From contig NZ_JALNMJ010000019.1 of NCBI RefSeq assembly GCF_023156505.1, positions 1 to 64,000 of the forward strand: 64,000 nt of DNA, written 5' to 3'. Both the position numbers and the translations under genes were made by a program. The notes under the pieces are model-generated. The model saw only the letters and a list, made by a program, of their open reading frames with translations. It had not been told where the DNA came from and made no database searches. The first letter of the stretch is position 1. Each line of letters begins with the position of its first letter. This document shows positions 33,113-41,633 of the stretch, piece after piece. The DNA comes from Roseibium sediminicola. GTDB taxonomy: Bacteria > Pseudomonadota > Alphaproteobacteria > Rhizobiales > Stappiaceae.

Positions 33113-36100
33113 TCAGCCGGCGACTTCCGGACCAGGCGCTGCAGCGGACTGATCCGGACTGCGGTCCGGTGACATGTACTGCCGGCGGTATTCCTGCAGG
33201 AAGGTCTCCAGGGAGTCGGTATCTGCCAACCGGTTGGCCACTTCCAGAAACTCCACACCCTGTGCCTCCACCGGCCGCGTGACGACCTCAAAGGCAAGCG
33301 CTTCCGAGCTGTCGGCCATCTTGGTCATGTATTTGGTTTTCAGGCGCTGCAGGCTGAGCTGATCGCCAGCCAGCGAATAGGCGATGGCAGCGCGCAGGAT
33401 GTCCCGCCTCTCCAGATCCTCCAGCGGGATATTGTCGGACCAGCGCGATCCGTGCATGGCCTCCAGCTGCTCACCCGCATCACGCCAGCTTTCAGCTGCC
33501 CAGAACGTATCGGCCCGGAGCCGGTCGACATCCGACCCGCGCATGTTACGGACCAGTTCCAAGGCCAGATCAGGCCGCCCGCTTTCGGTCAGGGCCCGGG
33601 CTTCAACGATGTTGCGCTGACGCTCGAGGGTCGACGGCAGGCTCGCCTGCCGGGTCCGGTTCAGCACCCTCAGGGCTTCCTCCGCCTTGCGGTCCATGAG
33701 ATAGATCGCCGCCAGATCGGCTGCGATCTGCGCGCGCGCCGCGCCTTTGAGCCGGTTGTCGACCTGGTGGCGCAGCAACTCCGTTGCCTGGTCGAGCAGA
33801 TCGACCTCGACCAGCCGCTTCGCCAGCAGCCGCACCATCTCGTCGCCCTGGCGGCCGATCGGCGTCATTTCCCGGAAATCGTAATAAAGGGCCAGCGCCT
33901 TGACCGGCGGCATCTCGTCAGCCTTGCCATCCAGGAACAGGGAATTGAACAGGCCGTTCATCTCTTCCTGCAGCAGCCGGGTAGTGTCGGAATCGGGTTC
34001 GGCCTGCACCGCCGACTTCATCGCTTCGAAGGCTTCCCGGTAATGACCGCGTTCCGCGTTGAGCTGAGCCAGGAAACGAAGCGTCTTCAGTTCGATTTCG
34101 TCGCCGCGCCAGGACGTTGCCAAACCGGCCAGCAGGTCGAGTGTCTCATCGACAGTGAGTTCGCCATCCCGGTAGCGGATCCGAAGCGCCCGGTATTCTG
34201 CTTCCGCGGCCCGTGGCCGGTCATCCGAGCGGGTCACCAGATCGAACACGGCCAGCGCCTCCTGGGAGCGTCCGGAGGCATCCGCGACACGCCCGCGCAG
34301 GATATCGTAACGCGCGGCCTGGGTTCGGGTCACTTCGGCGGGCTCGATCTCGGCGAGGACACTGTTGGCGACACCGAAATCATTGACCTCGACCATTGCC
34401 TGGGCCGCCGCCAGCTTGAATTCGGTCTGGATCGCAGGCGGGTAATTGCCGACCACCGCCCGGCCGCGCGGCATGGCAATGCGCGCGGAAGTCCAGTTGC
34501 CCAGCTTCACGTCGACAATGGTCTGCCAGACGGCAGCATCCGGGCTGTTCTTGAGATCCGGACGGTTCAGATGAGCAAAGGCCTCGTCGGGCCGGTCGGC
34601 CATGGTCTGGGCCGCGCCCATCATAAGGTTGAAGTTGCTGTCCTCCGCGAGCGCGGGCTCTTCTTCCAGCGCCAGTTTCATCAGCCCCAGCGCTTCCTGG
34701 GCGAACTGATGGGCAAGATAGAACCGCGCCAGTGCCATCAATGGCTTGCGGCGGCGGCCCTCAGGTGCCTTTGACAGCTTGTTCTGCAGTTCCAGAAGCC
34801 GAGACCGGTAGGCCCCCGGCCCTTCGGTACTGAGCGAAACAAACTCGACGTAACCGCTCTCTTCCGGATCGACGATGTTGTTGAGGGCACCGGTGCCGCC
34901 GCGCAGATAATTGTTCGACAGCGCCAGCCCGCCTTCCTTCTCGATGATCACGTCATCGCCAAGGATCTTCATCTTGACGCCGTCGGACTTCGATACGATG
35001 GCGATGCCCTGCGCCGAACTCAGGGCGTCAAGGTCAACGAAAGTCTGCGGCTTCAACAGGCCGCGTGGCGGTCCGAAGCCGGTCACGAGGGAAATGGCAT
35101 CGCCGACAAACGGGTCGGTGACCTGGCGGATGTTCTGAGGATCCTGGTAAAGCACGCGGAGCACGGACCCGCCGTCACCGCGCACGTTGCGTTCAAGCTG
35201 CAGCGGCCTGGAAGGTTCCAGGATCAGGTCGCCAATCACCAGGGACCAGGCGTTGCCGTCGACGCCAACCGTGGCCAGAACCGGATCGTTCATGTCGAGG
35301 CGCAGGATTTGATAATCGTCGAATTGCTGGACTTCAATGGTCTCCGCGGTTTCCGCCAGTGCCGACACCATGCCCCGCGTGTCGATGGTCGCATCGGTAT
35401 CGAACACCAGCCAGATGCTGTCATTACGCCGGAAGACGGCACTGGAAACCGGCTCGGAGAATGGAAACACGACCCGCACGGTGTTGCCGATCCGCCGCGC
35501 TTCGGCGGAAACGAAGTTGCGCACCTCCGCCGCGAAGCTTGCCGGCGGTTTTTCCGGGGACGGCGGCATCTTGTCCACATCGTTTCCGCCAGTGGCGCGC
35601 CAGACCTCCGGCTCCGCCTTGGGCTGGTCCGGCAGCTTGATTCCGGCCGGCACGTCGCTTCCGCCAAGCGATTGCGAATTCTGGACCTGGACCGGCTCTG
35701 CCTGATAAGGCGCATTCGGCTGGGCACCGCGATTGAGGGATTCCGTGGGCTCCAGGGTTGGAATTCCGTTGTTCTCCGGTGCGGCAACCTCCTGCGGTTC
35801 CTCGATCGACTGCTGGGACAGATCGAGCATCGGCGCCTCGCGCACGATCTCCTCCGTCTCGGGCATCGGCTCCCCGAGCGTCATCGCGCCGGGCTCGGCT
35901 TGGGCAACGACAATTTCCGCCTGAGCCGGCTCGCCCCGGGCAGGCGGTGCGCTGGCGGCGGTTACCGTGCCAACCGGCGGGATGGTCGCCGTGGTCAATC
36001 CGTCTTCGCCAGCCGTTCCACCGGCCGGCGACGGCGTCACGGCTGCGACGACCTCGGGGGCGGGAAGCGTTTCGACCGCCGGGGCGGTCGTCGTCTCGTC

Positions 36101-37438
36101 TGGGCCGGCGGCGGCGATATCGGTCGTGTCGTCGGAGGGCGCACCCTCCTGATCTCCACCGGGCGGCGGTCCCGCCGCCACCAGCACCGGCTTTGGCCTT
36201 GGCGCCATGGCGATGCGGGATTCAACTTGCTCGACGGCTCTTCCGGCTTCGGGATGAGGATCACGTGGCATAGCCGCCTGCTGCTGCCCTTCCGGGCGCG
36301 CGGGCACAACAGCCGGTGCCTGGGCCCCGTCGTTGCCGGTGCCGTCGCCAATCGGCATCACCGTATAGGCCGGAGATTCATCTGCCGTCGATTCCTTCAG
36401 AACACCGCCACTTGCCGTGGTGGTCGCCCCCGCCGGCGGCAGGCCGCGCGGGTTCTTGACTTCTCGCGTGTCCCGCAATCCCTGCGCGGAGATCATGTCC
36501 TTGCGGTTCTCGTTGTCCTCGACCGACAGTTCCTTGTTGATCAGTGCATTGGCCGGATCGTTGACTTCCATGTTTTCCGGCGTCACGTCGATGACATAGG
36601 TCTGCTCCTCGCGGAACGCCCTGATGTCGACGGACGGCTCGACACGCATCAGGAATTTCAGCTTGCCCTGGTCCAGAAACGAGGTCGCGTCGATGACGCC
36701 CTGGGGCAGATGCGCCCGCAAATGGGCAATGTCGAGCTGCGCCGGATGGTTGAAGGTGACCTTGATGATGTCGTTTTCGCGGACAAACGCGGTATCGAAC
36801 TTGATCGACCAGTCGAACACCAGTCGGGTGAATGTCGGATGCTCGCCGACATGAAGCGTGACTTCCGGGCCTTCCTGGGCCTTCAGCCGGGCCTGTTCCA
36901 GCGCCCGGACCTTGCGCATGGCTTCCTCGGCGCGCTTGGCAAGATCGCGCACGACGTCGTCGGGCAGACCGGGAGGCAGGCCTTGCCAGGACATAGGCAG
37001 GATGTCGACAAACAGCTTCTCGCCGGCTTCGAGCGTGTTGATCTGGTACTGGTTCTTCAGCGCGAACCGTATGGCGCTGCCGTCCGGATCGCGCCGGGCG
37101 ATGGTGACATAGTCGCCGAGATCGAGCGGCACGTCATCGACATTGATGTCGATCGGCTCCTCGAAGGAAATTCTGAGCACGCCGCCGGTGATGACCGCGT
37201 CGTAGATCGGCAATAAGGTGCGGTCCTTGAAGGTCAGCACGATGCGGCCGTAGCCTTCTTCTTCCGACACATTCAGCTCGACCGGTTCGAGCGGTTGGCT
37301 GCGCGCCTGCGTGGCGCCGAAGAGCATGAGACAGCCCAGCATCAGCCAGACAGAGGCGGCCAGCCGCAACAGCCCGTGCGGACCGCCGGCTGAGGCGGTG
37401 CGGCAGCTGTTTGAAGATGTCAGGAATGGCCCTGGCAA
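33113..37438 (-). CDS. Large periplasmic AMIN-like/TPR protein of the flagellar locus
   Basis: This 1441-residue protein has a signal segment (about 22-45, LLRLAASVWLMLGCLMLFGA, cleavage near ARSQ). Two N-terminal AMIN-like beta domains follow (about 50-150 and 190-300, each with a YGRIVLTF or FTRLVFDW strand and a closing VDILP/VIDVTP strand), then a long Pro/Ala/Glu-rich linker (about 310-630), a third similar beta domain (about 645-770, GNTVRVVFPFSEP), and a helical TPR-like C-terminal half (about 870-1415). It precedes no gene of its own operon but follows motE across 93 bp. In Sinorhizobium MotE is the chaperone of the periplasmic motility protein MotC; this protein could fill that role, but no direct resemblance to MotC was established. 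Confidence 0.65.
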   Translation of the reverse strand: MPGPFLTSSNSCRTASAGGPHGLLRLAASVWLMLGCLMLFGATQARSQPLEPVELNVSEEEGYGRIVLTFKDRTLLPIYDAVITGGVLRISFEEPIDINVDDVPLDLGDYVTIARRDPDGSAIRFALKNQYQINTLEAGEKLFVDILPMSWQGLPPGLPDDVVRDLAKRAEEAMRKVRALEQARLKAQEGPEVTLHVGEHPTFTRLVFDWSIKFDTAFVRENDIIKVTFNHPAQLDIAHLRAHLPQGVIDATSFLDQGKLKFLMRVEPSVDIRAFREEQTYVIDVTPENMEVNDPANALINKELSVEDNENRKDMISAQGLRDTREVKNPRGLPPAGATTTASGGVLKESTADESPAYTVMPIGDGTGNDGAQAPAVVPARPEGQQQAAMPRDPHPEAGRAVEQVESRIAMAPRPKPVLVAAGPPPGGDQEGAPSDDTTDIAAAGPDETTTAPAVETLPAPEVVAAVTPSPAGGTAGEDGLTTATIPPVGTVTAASAPPARGEPAQAEIVVAQAEPGAMTLGEPMPETEEIVREAPMLDLSQQSIEEPQEVAAPENNGIPTLEPTESLNRGAQPNAPYQAEPVQVQNSQSLGGSDVPAGIKLPDQPKAEPEVWRATGGNDVDKMPPSPEKPPASFAAEVRNFVSAEARRIGNTVRVVFPFSEPVSSAVFRRNDSIWLVFDTDATIDTRGMVSALAETAETIEVQQFDDYQILRLDMNDPVLATVGVDGNAWSLVIGDLILEPSRPLQLERNVRGDGGSVLRVLYQDPQNIRQVTDPFVGDAISLVTGFGPPRGLLKPQTFVDLDALSSAQGIAIVSKSDGVKMKILGDDVIIEKEGGLALSNNYLRGGTGALNNIVDPEESGYVEFVSLSTEGPGAYRSRLLELQNKLSKAPEGRRRKPLMALARFYLAHQFAQEALGLMKLALEEEPALAEDSNFNLMMGAAQTMADRPDEAFAHLNRPDLKNSPDAAVWQTIVDVKLGNWTSARIAMPRGRAVVGNYPPAIQTEFKLAAAQAMVEVNDFGVANSVLAEIEPAEVTRTQAARYDILRGRVADASGRSQEALAVFDLVTRSDDRPRAAEAEYRALRIRYRDGELTVDETLDLLAGLATSWRGDEIELKTLRFLAQLNAERGHYREAFEAMKSAVQAEPDSDTTRLLQEEMNGLFNSLFLDGKADEMPPVKALALYYDFREMTPIGRQGDEMVRLLAKRLVEVDLLDQATELLRHQVDNRLKGAARAQIAADLAAIYLMDRKAEEALRVLNRTRQASLPSTLERQRNIVEARALTESGRPDLALELVRNMRGSDVDRLRADTFWAAESWRDAGEQLEAMHGSRWSDNIPLEDLERRDILRAAIAYSLAGDQLSLQRLKTKYMTKMADSSEALAFEVVTRPVEAQGVEFLEVANRLADTDSLETFLQEYRRQYMSPDRSPDQSAAAPGPEVAG

Positions 37439-37531
37439 AGTAATCTGTCCTCGGATGACGCCAACACTCTAGTTTTAGTCAGGTCTTCTTAACGTGCCCT
37501 TACGCGATCGCCGGAAATCCGCCTGTTCCTG

Positions 37532-38284
37532 TCAGTTCGACGGGATTTTCGGCAGTTGGTCCTGAGCCGGCGCCTGTGCGCGCGCCTGGACGGGCTGCGC
37601 CGGCGGTTCCATGGGGGCGGAGGCATTGCTGGCGATGGCAACGGTCAGCCGCTCGGCCGCTTCCGGATGCATCTTGGCCAGAATATCCGCCATCTTCCGG
37701 GGCTTCATCTGGCGCACCACCTTCATCAGGATCGGCAGGCTGAGCCGGTCGAAAATCCTGGCGGCGTCCTTCGGCTTCATGTTCTCATACATGGTCACCA
37801 GGCCCGCGATCTCGTTTTCTTCCTGTTTCTTCTTTTCCTCGACCGCCGCTTCGATCCGCTCCTCAAGCTTCTTCAGCTCGTCAACGCGCTTTTGAATCCG
37901 TTCCTCGGTGGCCTGCAGCAGTTTTTCCCGAAGATCCAGCTGTCCTTCCTGCTGTTGCAGCGATTCACGCCGCTTGCCCAGGCTTTCGAGCACCGCGCGT
38001 TCGGCGGCCGAGCCGCCGATTTCCAGACTGTCCGGGAGCACAGGTTGTTCGGGGAGATCGCCCGGCGGTGGCGGCGGCGGCGCCATCGCCGCCCCGTCGC
38101 CTGCGCCGTCCGCCATCTCGGGCAGCTCCATTGTCTGCTGATCGCCGCCCGGGGGGGTCTCCTGCGCAACCGCGCCATTGATGGAAAACTCGCCCGTCTG
38201 CGGCCCGAGCGTCAGCGCGAGCAGCTTCAGGGCGAGCAGCGCGCTCGCTGAAATTCCAAGCAATGGCAGCAGTCTCAAATTCAT
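37532..38284 (-). CDS. motE: MotE-like periplasmic chaperone (MgtE-N-like domain)
   Basis: This 250-residue protein has an N-terminal hydrophobic signal or anchor (about 8-28), a Pro-rich stretch (PPPPPPGDLPEQPVLPD), a long charged coiled coil (about 90-150, LQATEERIQKRVDELKKLEE) and a C-terminal helical domain of the MgtE-N/FliG-M type (about 160-215: MKPKDAARIFDRLSLPILMK, VVRQMKPRKMADILAKMHPE). Family members with this layout are MotE proteins, reported in Sinorhizobium to help fold MotC. It shares an ATGA overlap with the DUF6468 gene upstream, placing it in the fliL-fliM-DUF6468-motE operon. Confidence 0.8.
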   Translation of the reverse strand: MNLRLLPLLGISASALLALKLLALTLGPQTGEFSINGAVAQETPPGGDQQTMELPEMADGAGDGAAMAPPPPPPGDLPEQPVLPDSLEIGGSAAERAVLESLGKRRESLQQQEGQLDLREKLLQATEERIQKRVDELKKLEERIEAAVEEKKKQEENEIAGLVTMYENMKPKDAARIFDRLSLPILMKVVRQMKPRKMADILAKMHPEAAERLTVAIASNASAPMEPPAQPVQARAQAPAQDQLPKIPSN

Positions 38285-38835
38285 GCAGCGGCACCATTCC
38301 GTTTACGGAATTGTTCAAGTCGCGCAGTCGCCTCCGCGGCGGCACTGCGAATGTCCGACGTCCGGCTGCTGCGCCGGCGCTCCGGCTCGACAGCAGGGGC
38401 TGGCGCGTAATCATCCGCCATAGGCGCATGATATTGCGGTTCCAGCGAAGGCTGAGGCGCATAGCTCTCTGCCCTGGGCGCCGGCTCCCGATGTGCCGAG
38501 GCAGCCCTGGCGGCGTCGGCAATCTGGGAGATCTTGCTAAAGACTTTCTCACCTTCGCCCAGTTGGCCAGCAAGGGTGTGAGACATGGTTTCCGCTTGCT
38601 TAAGACGAAGGCCCAAAGTTTTATCAGCTTCCGCCGCCGTGGTCTTCAGGCCCAGGATCGCGCGCTCGGCGATCTCGGTCGCCGTCATCAGCTCCGAAAT
38701 GGTGGCCCGCAGGACTTCCTCGTCGGCGCGCAGGCGCTGCAGCCGGCGGTTCAGCGTCCAGCAATAGCCGATCGTGATCAGCAGCAACACGGCCACCAGT
38801 CCCTCAATGATCATTCCGAGTGGCAAGGTGCTCAT
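38281..38835 (-). CDS. DUF6468 membrane-anchored protein of the flagellar operon
   Basis: This 184-residue protein has one N-terminal membrane helix (about 7-27, GMIIEGLVAVLLLITIGYCW) followed by a helical domain (NRRLQRLRADEEVLRATISE to about 110) and a Pro/Ala-rich C-tail. It matches the DUF6468 family found in alphaproteobacterial flagellar clusters; no biochemical role is known to me. It overlaps both fliM and motE by 4 nt (ATGA at each side), so all are translated as a coupled set. Confidence 0.75.
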   Translation of the reverse strand: MSTLPLGMIIEGLVAVLLLITIGYCWTLNRRLQRLRADEEVLRATISELMTATEIAERAILGLKTTAAEADKTLGLRLKQAETMSHTLAGQLGEGEKVFSKISQIADAARAASAHREPAPRAESYAPQPSLEPQYHAPMADDYAPAPAVEPERRRSSRTSDIRSAAAEATARLEQFRKRNGAAA

Positions 38836-40070
38836 TGGTCCCCCATTTCGCTTTGCATGGCGCGCTCGAAAGCGGCCAGCGTCATTTTCGGCTTACGCAA
38901 ATTCTTTGCGACACGGATGGCAATGGAATCCTCCACTTTCCCGAGCGTTCCCTCGGTCAGCGGAATGTTTCCGCACTTGATCATCACCGGGTCCGTTGGC
39001 GCCTTGTCGAAGACAAGTGTCTGGCCGACATCCAGGCTCAGCACCCGCCCGAGCGGAAGATAAGTCTCGTAAAGCACGGCATCGATGTCGACTTCGGCCG
39101 CATGGATCTCGGTTGCCAAGTGGCCTTCCCAGACCGGGTCGCGGCCGAATTTCTCGCCCATGAACATCTGCAGCAGCAGATCCCGGATCGGCTCCAGCGT
39201 CGCATAGGGCACCATGATCTCGACCGAGCCGCCGCGGTCTTCCATGTCGATGCGCAGCTCGACGAGGATGGCAGCGTTGGCAGGGCGGGAGATCGCCGCA
39301 AAACGCGGGTTGGTCTCGAGACGTTCCAGATTGAAATGGACCGGTGACAGCGGCGCGAAGGCGTGTTCGGCGTCCTGCAGGATCAACGCCACCATCTGTT
39401 GTACCAGACCGGTCTCGATGGTGGTGTAGGGACGCCCCTCGACGCGCACGGCCGAGGTGCCGCGGCCGCCGCCGAGCAGCACATCGATGATCGAATAGAT
39501 CAGGCTGGATTCCACGGTGATCAGGCCGAACCCGTCCCATTCCTCGGCCTTGAAGACCCCGAGAATGGCCGGCAGCGGAATCGAGTTCAGATAGTCGCCA
39601 AAACGTACGGAGCTGATGGAATCCAGCGACACTTCGACGTTGTCGGAAGTAAAATTGCGCAAGGAGGTCGTCGTCAGCCGCACCAGGCGGTCGAAGACGA
39701 TTTCCAGCATCGGCAGGCGCTCGTAGGAGACCATTGCCGAGTTGATCAGTGCGCGGATGCCGCTCTGGTCGCCGGCGATCGTATCCTCGATATTGAAGCC
39801 GAGGAGGTTGTCGATTTCCTCCTGGTTCAGAACACGGTCGGCGCCGCGGGTGGCGTTTTCCAGATCGGGCTCGCTGTCGTCGATCATGGCCGCCCACTGG
39901 GCCGCCATATCGTCGGAACTGCCGGCGCCCTGCTCCTCTAGGGCAGCACCCCAGGCCGCGGCGAGATCCTCGTCGTCGTCGCCGCCCGCGCCTTGCTCCG
40001 CGAGGGCCGCCCCCCACGCATCGGCCATGTCCTCTTCGGACAGATCGTCATCGTCGTCGATGTCAGCCAT
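38832..40070 (-). CDS. fliM: Flagellar motor switch protein FliM with repeat-containing N-terminal extension
   Basis: This 412-residue C-ring protein has the LNQEEIDNLLGF element (near 83), the middle CheC-like domain (about 100-290: ALINSAMVSYERLPMLEIVF, LRNFTSDNVEVSLDSI, LLGGGRGTSAVR) and a C-terminal SpoA domain (about 320-400). The first 80 residues are an acidic extension with three repeats spaced about 20 residues apart, centred on W19, W40 and W59 (EDMADAWGAALAEQGAG, EDLAAAWGAALEEQGAG, DDMAAQWAAMIDD). In ordinary FliM the CheY-binding EIDALL-type element is at the very N-terminus, so the extension is unusual. fliL is 8 nt upstream; fliN is not adjacent. Confidence 0.93.
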   Translation of the reverse strand: MADIDDDDDLSEEDMADAWGAALAEQGAGGDDDEDLAAAWGAALEEQGAGSSDDMAAQWAAMIDDSEPDLENATRGADRVLNQEEIDNLLGFNIEDTIAGDQSGIRALINSAMVSYERLPMLEIVFDRLVRLTTTSLRNFTSDNVEVSLDSISSVRFGDYLNSIPLPAILGVFKAEEWDGFGLITVESSLIYSIIDVLLGGGRGTSAVRVEGRPYTTIETGLVQQMVALILQDAEHAFAPLSPVHFNLERLETNPRFAAISRPANAAILVELRIDMEDRGGSVEIMVPYATLEPIRDLLLQMFMGEKFGRDPVWEGHLATEIHAAEVDIDAVLYETYLPLGRVLSLDVGQTLVFDKAPTDPVMIKCGNIPLTEGTLGKVEDSIAIRVAKNLRKPKMTLAAFERAMQSEMGDQ

Positions 40071-40078
40071 TCAATCCC

Positions 40079-40588
40079 TCACTGCACAAGGATTTCCTTG
40101 AACAGGACCCCTTCAACCTTTGCCGGATAGACCGACAGATTGATCCGCCTGAGCAATTCTTCCTTCAGACGGAACAGACCGGCGGACCCTTCCAGGTCCG
40201 CGGGGCGCAATTCTCGCAAGTAGATCTGGAACGCATCCAGGATCCGCGGCAGATACGGCTGGATCTGGTCGATCATCGCGCGGTTCTCGACTTCCAGCGC
40301 GATCCTGACCTTGAGATAGGTGGTCCGCCCGTCCGTCGCCAAATTCACCGTCATTTCCGGCAGATCGTAAAAGACCACCGGTTTCTGCACGACCTGCGGC
40401 ACCTCTGTCTCTCCCGGCGCCGGCATGGGAATGCTGTCGCCCATCAGAAAGAAATAGTAACCGGCGCCACCGATCACGAGCAGCAGCACCAGCCCGATAC
40501 CGCCAAACAGGAAAAGCTTCTTTTTGCCGCCACCGGCGGCGGCTCCTTCGTCGCCATCATCGTCGGCTGCGGCGTTTTCGTCTGTCAT
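40079..40588 (-). CDS. fliL: Flagellar basal body-associated protein FliL
   Basis: This 169-residue protein has an acidic cytoplasmic N-terminus, one membrane helix (about 24-46, LFLFGGIGLVLLLVIGGAGY) and a periplasmic domain with FYDLPEMTVNLATDGRTTYLK and EELLRRINLSVYPAKVEGVLF. FliL stabilises the stator-motor interface. The ATG at 40588 has GGAG about 7 nt upstream and is preferred over an in-frame start at 40627. It leads the fliL-fliM-DUF6468-motE unit, divergent from flgF. Confidence 0.92.
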   Translation of the reverse strand: MTDENAAADDDGDEGAAAGGGKKKLFLFGGIGLVLLLVIGGAGYYFFLMGDSIPMPAPGETEVPQVVQKPVVFYDLPEMTVNLATDGRTTYLKVRIALEVENRAMIDQIQPYLPRILDAFQIYLRELRPADLEGSAGLFRLKEELLRRINLSVYPAKVEGVLFKEILVQ

Positions 40589-40641
40589 TCCGCACTCCGC
40601 TACCAGCCAGGCGCTCGCGCGCGCCATTTATTACTAAAGAG

Positions 40642-40674
40642 TTAATGGTTAACGAATGGTTACCGGACCATTAA
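40642..40674. promoter_or_regulatory. Cluster of CtrA half-sites with 11-bp phasing, fliL promoter region
   Basis: TTAA (40649-40652), TTAC (40660-40663) and TTAA (40671-40674) are each separated by exactly 7 bp, making two overlapping CtrA-type sites, with one more TTAA at 40642. They lie 54-86 bp upstream of the fliL ATG in the divergent gap with flgF. The middle half-site deviates by one base from the consensus. Confidence 0.6.
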
Positions 40675-40686
40675 CGCGAGTCACCG

Positions 40687-40699
40687 GGCAAAAATTGCC
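40687..40699. promoter_or_regulatory. GGCAA-N3-TTGCC dyad, FlbD-type site, between fliL and flgF
   Basis: GGCAAAAATTGCC sits just beside the CtrA cluster and about 90 bp upstream of the sigma-54-like element that faces flgF, a spacing that fits an enhancer-bound activator. Confidence 0.55.
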
Positions 40700-40783
40700 A
40701 AGTGGTTAACTTCTGCCGGAATCTCTTGCCGCATGCACCCTGGCGTTTGGATTTTTACCCAGATTTCCCAAGGATTTAAAAAC

Positions 40784-40799
40784 TGGCACGGCACGTGCA
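40784..40799 (+). promoter_or_regulatory. Sigma-54-like promoter upstream of flgF
   Basis: TGGCAC-N5-GTGCA matches the sigma-54 -24/-12 pattern (TGGCAC-N5-TTGCA) except one base, 73 bp upstream of the flgF ATG. A second, similar element lies before flgI. Confidence 0.5.
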
Positions 40800-40871
40800 T
40801 TAACCTTAACGAGCCGGCAGGTCTGGGGAGACCGGCGGGTTCATCGGGGAGCATGAAGGGAACCGTTCACC

Positions 40872-41612
40872 ATGGAGAACGCGCAATTAATCGCCTTGTC
40901 ACGGCAGACCGCCTTGCGGAATCAGCTGAATGTGGTCGCAAACAACATGGCGAACATCAATACGTCCGGCTTCAAGTCGCAGAACCTGCTGTTTGAAGAA
41001 TACCTGATGCCGATCGCCGAGGCGACCGAATTCGAGACGCAGGACGAAACCCTGTCCTATGTGCTGGACTACAAGACGCACACGGATTTCGACAATGGCA
41101 GCTTCAAGCTGACCGGCAACGACCTGGACCTCGCCCTTGAAGGTGACGGTTTTTTTGTCGTTCAGCTGGGAGACGGCACCGAAGCCTACACACGCAACGG
41201 AGCCTTTCACCTGGATTCGACAGGCCAACTGGTTACGTCGGAAGGGCGCCCGGTTCTGACCAACGCCGGTCCGCTGACCTTCACCCGCGAAGACGGCTTG
41301 ATCGAAATAGCCGAAGACGGAACCATCTCGACCCAATTGGGTGTGCGCGGCCAGGTTCGTGTTGTCACCTTTGAGGACAACCAGGCGCTCCAGAAGATCG
41401 GCGAGACCCTTTACCAGGGCGAGAACGCCGGATTTCCCGACCGGGTTCGCGTGGTTCAAGGTGCTCTGGAGCAGTCCAATGTCGACGGCATCTATGAAGT
41501 CACCCGGCTGATTGAAATCACACGCACTTATGAATCCGTCGCCAAATTCCTGAAGGACGCGGACGAGCTGCGCCAGCAGGCGATCTCGACGCTCGGCCGG
41601 TTCCAGGCCTAA
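40872..41612 (+). CDS. flgF: Proximal rod protein FlgF
   Basis: This 246-residue rod subunit has the N-terminal LSRQTALRNQLNVVANNMAN followed by INTSGFKSQNLLFEEY, the central GDGFFVVQLGDGTEAYTRNG strand, and the C-terminal IEITRTYESVAKFLKDADEL helix. It is the first gene of flgF-flgG-flgA-flgH, and shares the gap with fliL. Confidence 0.94.
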   Translation: MENAQLIALSRQTALRNQLNVVANNMANINTSGFKSQNLLFEEYLMPIAEATEFETQDETLSYVLDYKTHTDFDNGSFKLTGNDLDLALEGDGFFVVQLGDGTEAYTRNGAFHLDSTGQLVTSEGRPVLTNAGPLTFTREDGLIEIAEDGTISTQLGVRGQVRVVTFEDNQALQKIGETLYQGENAGFPDRVRVVQGALEQSNVDGIYEVTRLIEITRTYESVAKFLKDADELRQQAISTLGRFQA

Positions 41613-41633
41613 TCGGCACGAGGAGAAACAGAC

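Noticed and set aside
35309-37216. Long open frame of over 600 codons on the plus strand
   Set aside because: It is antisense to the AMIN/TPR gene, has no recognisable domains or start signals and shows the biased composition of a mirrored GC-rich gene.
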